Origin: an uncultured Oscillospiraceae bacterium
Lineage (GTDB): Bacteria; Bacillota; Clostridia; Oscillospirales; Acutalibacteraceae
Length of the DNA: 8,480 bases
NCBI GenBank assembly: GCA_900555805.1
Contig: USMJ01000037.1
Span: 1-8,480 of the forward strand
Direction: 5' to 3'
The position numbers were made by a program, and so were the translations under genes. Below the pieces are notes generated by a model. The model ran no database searches. It was not told the origin of the DNA and saw only the letters and a program-made list of their open reading frames with translations. How positions within the stretch are numbered: the stretch's first letter is position 1; every line of letters starts with the position of its first letter. This document shows positions 5,588-8,480 of the stretch, in pieces.

Positions 5588-7798
5588 TCACCATTCTTTG
5601 TAGTAATTGCCCGATGTTACTCCGTACATTCCGCCCTGATCGGGTCTGAAGCCGCCTATATCCTTGCCGAGGGCGAGAGTGAACCTGACGCGGATCACGG
5701 CTCCGTCCTGCGGCTTGCAGACGTTCATACCGTATCCCGGGTATTTGCCGTTGCAGGAATACATCCAGCCCGACCAGCGATAAAAGTCGAATTCGCCGAG
5801 CCTATCCTCGGAAGCGGGCTTTGGATCTTGTCCTGCGCCGGTTTCATCCATTCCGTCTTTCATAATAAGCTCCATAAGTTCGGGATCAATGCGATAGTTC
5901 CTGCAAATTCCCGTCTTACCTATATCGGACAGATAAGTGCCGCCGTTCGTGTTGTAGGTAAAGCCGTTCTGCTTAAGCAGGGCTGTGACTATATCCATAA
6001 CGCTCGTTCCGCCGGGGACTTCGACCTCCGTCGGTCTTATCAGATAGCCGAGCCCGACCGTTGTCGCTTCGACGCTGACCTTGACCTTGATATTGCCGGG
6101 TTCATAATAGACCCTCCAGCTTTTCGTTGCGGCATAGCCGTCGTTATCCGTGACCGAGACGGTGATAACATTCTCGCCCTCTTTGGTGAGATAAGTGTTA
6201 AAGCCGAACCATGAGCCTGTCTGGCTGCTATGCTGTTGTATCTTCTGTCCGTTTACGGACACGGAAAAGTTATTATAATAAAGCTGTTCATTATCCCAAC
6301 TGAGTGCCGTAATGTTTGTTATAATGTCGGGATTTTTGAATTTCAGTCCGTTTTCCAGGTTAATGACAGTGTCGTCAATTTCTATTTGCGCGTAGATCGT
6401 CGGATATTTGTTCTCGGGCGTCGCTTCGCCGTTTCGCCTGAACCTCAGAACATAACGGTAGCTGCAATTTTTGCCGTCCGAGTTTGTGTAATAAAGAACA
6501 AGGTATATCGCCTTGCGCTGGCTGAGCTCCACCGTATAAAATCCGTCGCCGCCGACTGTCACGACTTTTCCGTCAAATCGGATGTGCCGCAGCTTTTCGC
6601 TGCCCGTGACGGGGTTGACGAACGCTTTGAATTTATAAAACTCGGTGTCCGCGCGGATCGTCAGTTCTTCATACTTGTTATCCGGCTGCGCCGTGTCGTT
6701 TGTGATGACCGTGTCGGATATCGTCGTTGTTATCTTGAATATATTTTCGCGGTACAAGACGGTATACTGCTTCGAGACAGTGTCATTTCGTCCGCCGGCT
6801 GTTATCTTGACCGTGTTTTCGCCGTATTCAAGTTCCGCCGTAAAATTGTCGCCCGAGCCGTTCAGAACTTTTCCGTTCACGCGCGCAGAAACGCTCAATC
6901 GCTTGGTGCCTTTTAACGCGTACGCCGTAAAGGTAAGCTTGCTTTGCGCCGTTTCATGGATTTCATCAAGACTCGTGACGATGATAACCTTATCGTCGGC
7001 GGTCTTATACAGGGTATATGAGCGCGAGGCGGTTATATAATCCTCGCCGTCAAAATATATGACCTTGACGAGGACGGAGTTTTCCCCGTCCCGCAATGTG
7101 ATTCTGAAGCTGTTGTCTATCCCTCTGTAGGTCTGTTCCTCACCGTTCACGGTAACGGAAATTCCCGAGACCTTAAGTTTAGTTTTAAGATGGGTTACCG
7201 TGAAAGTATAATTTTCGTTTGTCAGGACGTCTTTGTCGACAATGCTTGTTGTGAAATAGTTTTCGAATTTGTCGGGTTCGCCGTCGTCCTGATCTTCGCT
7301 CGGATTTTCACCCGGATTTTCGTCGGGTATGTTATCTCCGTCGCCGCCACCTCCGATATCTATAAGCTTACCCGGAAGATCGTTTTTCGCGTCGGTCGGC
7401 TCGTCAGTATGAATCGGCAGGGAATCGGGACTGTTCGGCTTGTCATCCGAGGGACTGTTCCCCTGCCCGTCGCCGATATCAGCGGAGGTTTTGCCCGGCT
7501 TGGGCTTGCCTGAATCGCCTTTTTTGTCGCGCGGAGTATCATTTCCCTTATCCTGTTCATTCTCCCGCGTACTTTTATCATTCCCGTCGCTTATATCCAC
7601 GCTTCCCATGGTGTCGACGCTGTTTTTGTCATAGAGAATGTCGCTTTTGGAAACACGCATGGCGGAGGCAGGCTTCTGTTCGGGATCGGGAACGGTCGGA
7701 GCACTCCTGCGCAAATTTGCGGCGGCGAAAATCAGTATCAGACAGCACAGCACCGCCGAAATTATCCGAGCGAATTTTTCGATATTAACCTTTTTCAC
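5588..7798 (-). CDS. Surface protein with beta-sandwich modules and C-terminal DUF4430 (transcobalamin-like) domain
   Basis: The 736-residue product starts with a basic region and one hydrophobic segment (11-28), either a signal peptide or an N-terminal anchor. A long low-complexity stalk rich in Asp, Pro, Gly, Lys and Ser (about 33-178, including a GGGGDGD run) would space the rest from the wall. Next come about four beta-sandwich modules (180-266, 270-350, 353-455, 466-567); three share a VNG...GEN.V.V pattern (217/238, 307/326, 515/541), as in cadherin-like or Ig-like bacterial modules. The end (about 570-716) matches DUF4430: VEVPGGTSVMDIV, then RWSGWMYSCNGKYPGYGM and DGAVIRVRFTLALGKDIGG. 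DUF4430 resembles the C-terminal beta domain of transcobalamin and intrinsic factor. No LPXTG motif is present. Translation starts at GTG 7796-7798, supported by AGGAG (7806-7810) 7 bases upstream. It probably displays a ligand-binding domain; the ligand is unknown. The partner alpha-toroid may be the lipoprotein at 293-1252. Confidence 0.85.
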   Translation of the reverse strand: MKKVNIEKFARIISAVLCCLILIFAAANLRRSAPTVPDPEQKPASAMRVSKSDILYDKNSVDTMGSVDISDGNDKSTRENEQDKGNDTPRDKKGDSGKPKPGKTSADIGDGQGNSPSDDKPNSPDSLPIHTDEPTDAKNDLPGKLIDIGGGGDGDNIPDENPGENPSEDQDDGEPDKFENYFTTSIVDKDVLTNENYTFTVTHLKTKLKVSGISVTVNGEEQTYRGIDNSFRITLRDGENSVLVKVIYFDGEDYITASRSYTLYKTADDKVIIVTSLDEIHETAQSKLTFTAYALKGTKRLSVSARVNGKVLNGSGDNFTAELEYGENTVKITAGGRNDTVSKQYTVLYRENIFKITTTISDTVITNDTAQPDNKYEELTIRADTEFYKFKAFVNPVTGSEKLRHIRFDGKVVTVGGDGFYTVELSQRKAIYLVLYYTNSDGKNCSYRYVLRFRRNGEATPENKYPTIYAQIEIDDTVINLENGLKFKNPDIITNITALSWDNEQLYYNNFSVSVNGQKIQQHSSQTGSWFGFNTYLTKEGENVITVSVTDNDGYAATKSWRVYYEPGNIKVKVSVEATTVGLGYLIRPTEVEVPGGTSVMDIVTALLKQNGFTYNTNGGTYLSDIGKTGICRNYRIDPELMELIMKDGMDETGAGQDPKPASEDRLGEFDFYRWSGWMYSCNGKYPGYGMNVCKPQDGAVIRVRFTLALGKDIGGFRPDQGGMYGVTSGNYYKEW

Positions 7799-7805
7799 AG
7801 GCGTA

Positions 7806-7810
7806 CTCCT
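7806..7810 (-). promoter_or_regulatory. Ribosome-binding site fixing a GTG start
   Basis: AGGAG on the minus strand, 7 bases before GTG 7796-7798. It supports the GTG as the true start of the DUF4430 protein, because the next ATG in frame (residue 47) lies beyond the hydrophobic N-terminal segment and would remove it. Confidence 0.75.
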
Positions 7811-7822
7811 TTCCGTTTTTTA

Positions 7823-8012
7823 TTATTTGCGTTTTTTCCTGTTCGCCGCCGTGAACCAGTATACGATGGCCGCGACGACCGCCAGAGCGAGAATTATGCC
7901 GCCGACGATCCACAGAATATCGGCGTCAAAGCGCCTTTCGGCCGAATCGGCAGGCTTCGCGTCCGCAGGCTTGGTTTCGCCCGAATTCGCCGCCGTCGGC
8001 TCGGTCGGCTCG
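7823..8012 (-). CDS. C-terminal end of a membrane-anchored surface protein, 5' part missing
   Basis: About 62 residues are recognisable: a Pro/Thr/Ala/Glu-rich linker (EPTEPTAANSGETKPADAKP), then a hydrophobic anchor from ILWIVGGI to VVAAIVYWF and the basic stop-transfer tail NRKKRK before TAA (7823-7825). This is the standard C-terminus of a Gram-positive protein held in the membrane with its main domain outside; there is no LPXTG sorting motif. Immediately upstream, at about 8012, the frame continues only into the antisense of a MATE transporter gene, so the rest of this protein is absent. An ATG at 8060-8062 gives an apparent 79-residue ORF, but its first 16 or so residues are antisense MATE sequence and not native. 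The stop is 24 bases before the DUF4430 gene, so this was probably a preceding gene of the same operon, perhaps another surface protein of this system. Confidence 0.65.
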
Positions 8013-8480
8013 CTCAACAATATGATCATCAGCATGTTCGTCGGTCTGTCCATCGGCGTCAACGTGCTGGTCGCGCGTTTTACCGGCGCAAAAGATAATG
8101 AGCGCGTTTCCGAGACCGTTCATACCGCCGTTTTGCTCTCCATCGTCGGCGGCGCGGTTCTGGCAGTCATCGGCTTTATCGCCGCGCGTCCGCTGTTGGA
8201 GATTATGGGCTCTCCGGAGGACGTCATCGACCTCGCCGAGCTGTATATCCGCATCATCTTCGTCGGCATGCCCGTGCAGATGCTCTATAACTTCTGCGCG
8301 GCCGTGCTTCGCGCCGTCGGCGATACCAAACGCCCGCTGTATTTTCTGACCATCGCGGGCGTGATTAACGCCGGGCTGAATCTGGTGTTCGTCATCGGGT
8401 TTAAGATGAGCGTGGCGGGGGTCGCGCTGGCGACGATCATCTCGCAGGCCGTTTCGGCGGTGCTGGTCACGCGCTCGCTG
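7989..8480 (+). CDS. MATE family efflux transporter, internal fragment
   Basis: A plus-strand frame is open from the junction to the right edge, about 164 codons, and has neither a native start nor a stop. It matches the N-terminal half of MATE multidrug/Na+ (or H+) antiporters, which are usually about 450 residues with 12 membrane helices. Family landmarks are AAVGSVGSLNNMIISMFVGL at the left end, NVLVARFTGA, NFCAAVLRAVGDTKRPLYF and GVINAGLNLVFVI...GVALATIISQ. The expected preceding helix and the ADIIVVGRF-like segment are missing: left of 7989 the frame reads unrelated sequence (SAGLVSPEF). By eye the fragment is richer in GC and in CTG, GTC and GCG codons than the operon. An in-frame ATG at 8022 exists but is internal to the family alignment. 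Identity is clear to family; substrate cannot be told. Confidence 0.85.
7995..8012. repeat. 9-base tandem direct repeat at the junction
   Basis: GTCGGCTCG occurs twice in direct succession (7995-8003 and 8004-8012). The repeat encodes plausible sequence on both strands: EPTEPT of the surface-protein linker on minus and VGSVGS of the MATE motif on plus. It therefore marks the zone where the two unrelated genes meet. Confidence 0.85.

Noticed and set aside
5577..5594. Upstream ATG extending MoxR by six residues (MVRRKE)
   Set aside because: It overlaps the stop of the previous gene and puts the AGGAG site inside the coding region; the ATG at 5574-5576 has ideal spacing.
6230..6916. A long plus-strand open frame (228 codons) opposite the DUF4430 gene
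   Set aside because: It lies wholly within a well-supported minus-strand gene with domain matches, a start and a Shine-Dalgarno. Its translation has no recognisable domain.
5588..7798. LPXTG sorting signal in the DUF4430 protein
   Set aside because: No LPXTG motif followed by a hydrophobic stretch and basic tail is present at its C-terminus; attachment, if any, would be by the N-terminal hydrophobic segment.
8013..8062. N-terminal start of a 79-residue minus-strand protein (MTPMDRPTNM...)
   Set aside because: These codons are antisense to a clearly coding MATE segment, so the apparent start is a by-product of the junction.

Overview
The window looks like part of a Gram-positive, Clostridia-type (Oscillospiraceae/Ruminococcaceae-like) genome of medium GC. 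The reasons are Shine-Dalgarno sites of the AGGAG type in front of every operon gene, a lipoprotein and membrane-anchored surface proteins with no outer-membrane features, and surface-protein domains (DUF4430, squalene-cyclase-like repeats) typical of gut Firmicutes. The genus cannot be set from the sequence.

Almost all of it (about 293-8012) is one tightly packed minus-strand operon, transcribed from right to left. In order of transcription it holds: the C-terminal end of a membrane-anchored protein (5' part missing); a 736-residue secreted or anchored protein with a Pro/Asp/Gly-rich stalk, four beta-sandwich modules and a C-terminal DUF4430 (transcobalamin-like beta) domain; a MoxR AAA+ ATPase; a DUF58 protein; a polytopic membrane protein with an extracellular transglutaminase-like domain; and a lipoprotein with alpha/alpha-toroid repeats like those of transcobalamin and squalene cyclase. 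Gaps are 9-24 bases, with one 14-base overlap. A strong hairpin just after the last gene (242-280) ends the unit.

The MoxR/DUF58/transglutaminase trio is a recurrent chaperone-plus-membrane-effector module. Here it is bracketed by the two halves of a transcobalamin-like fold on separate polypeptides, the beta domain upstream and the alpha toroid downstream. I infer a cell-surface ligand-binding or surface-assembly system; the ligand is unknown. The transglutaminase-like domain has Asp where the catalytic Cys is expected, and the DUF58 protein shows no MIDAS-type metal motif, so both may act non-enzymatically.

The ends differ from the middle. At the left (1-160), a minus-strand reading frame looks like the N-terminal part of a phage-type or transposon integrase and runs off the window; a perfect 10-base inverted repeat lies just upstream of it. 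At the right, around 7989-8012, the minus-strand surface-protein gene is joined directly to the interior of a plus-strand MATE efflux gene of higher GC, with neither gene's missing part present. This looks like an assembly chimera or a rearrangement at a short GC-rich repeat, so the operon's promoter and first gene(s) are not in the window.
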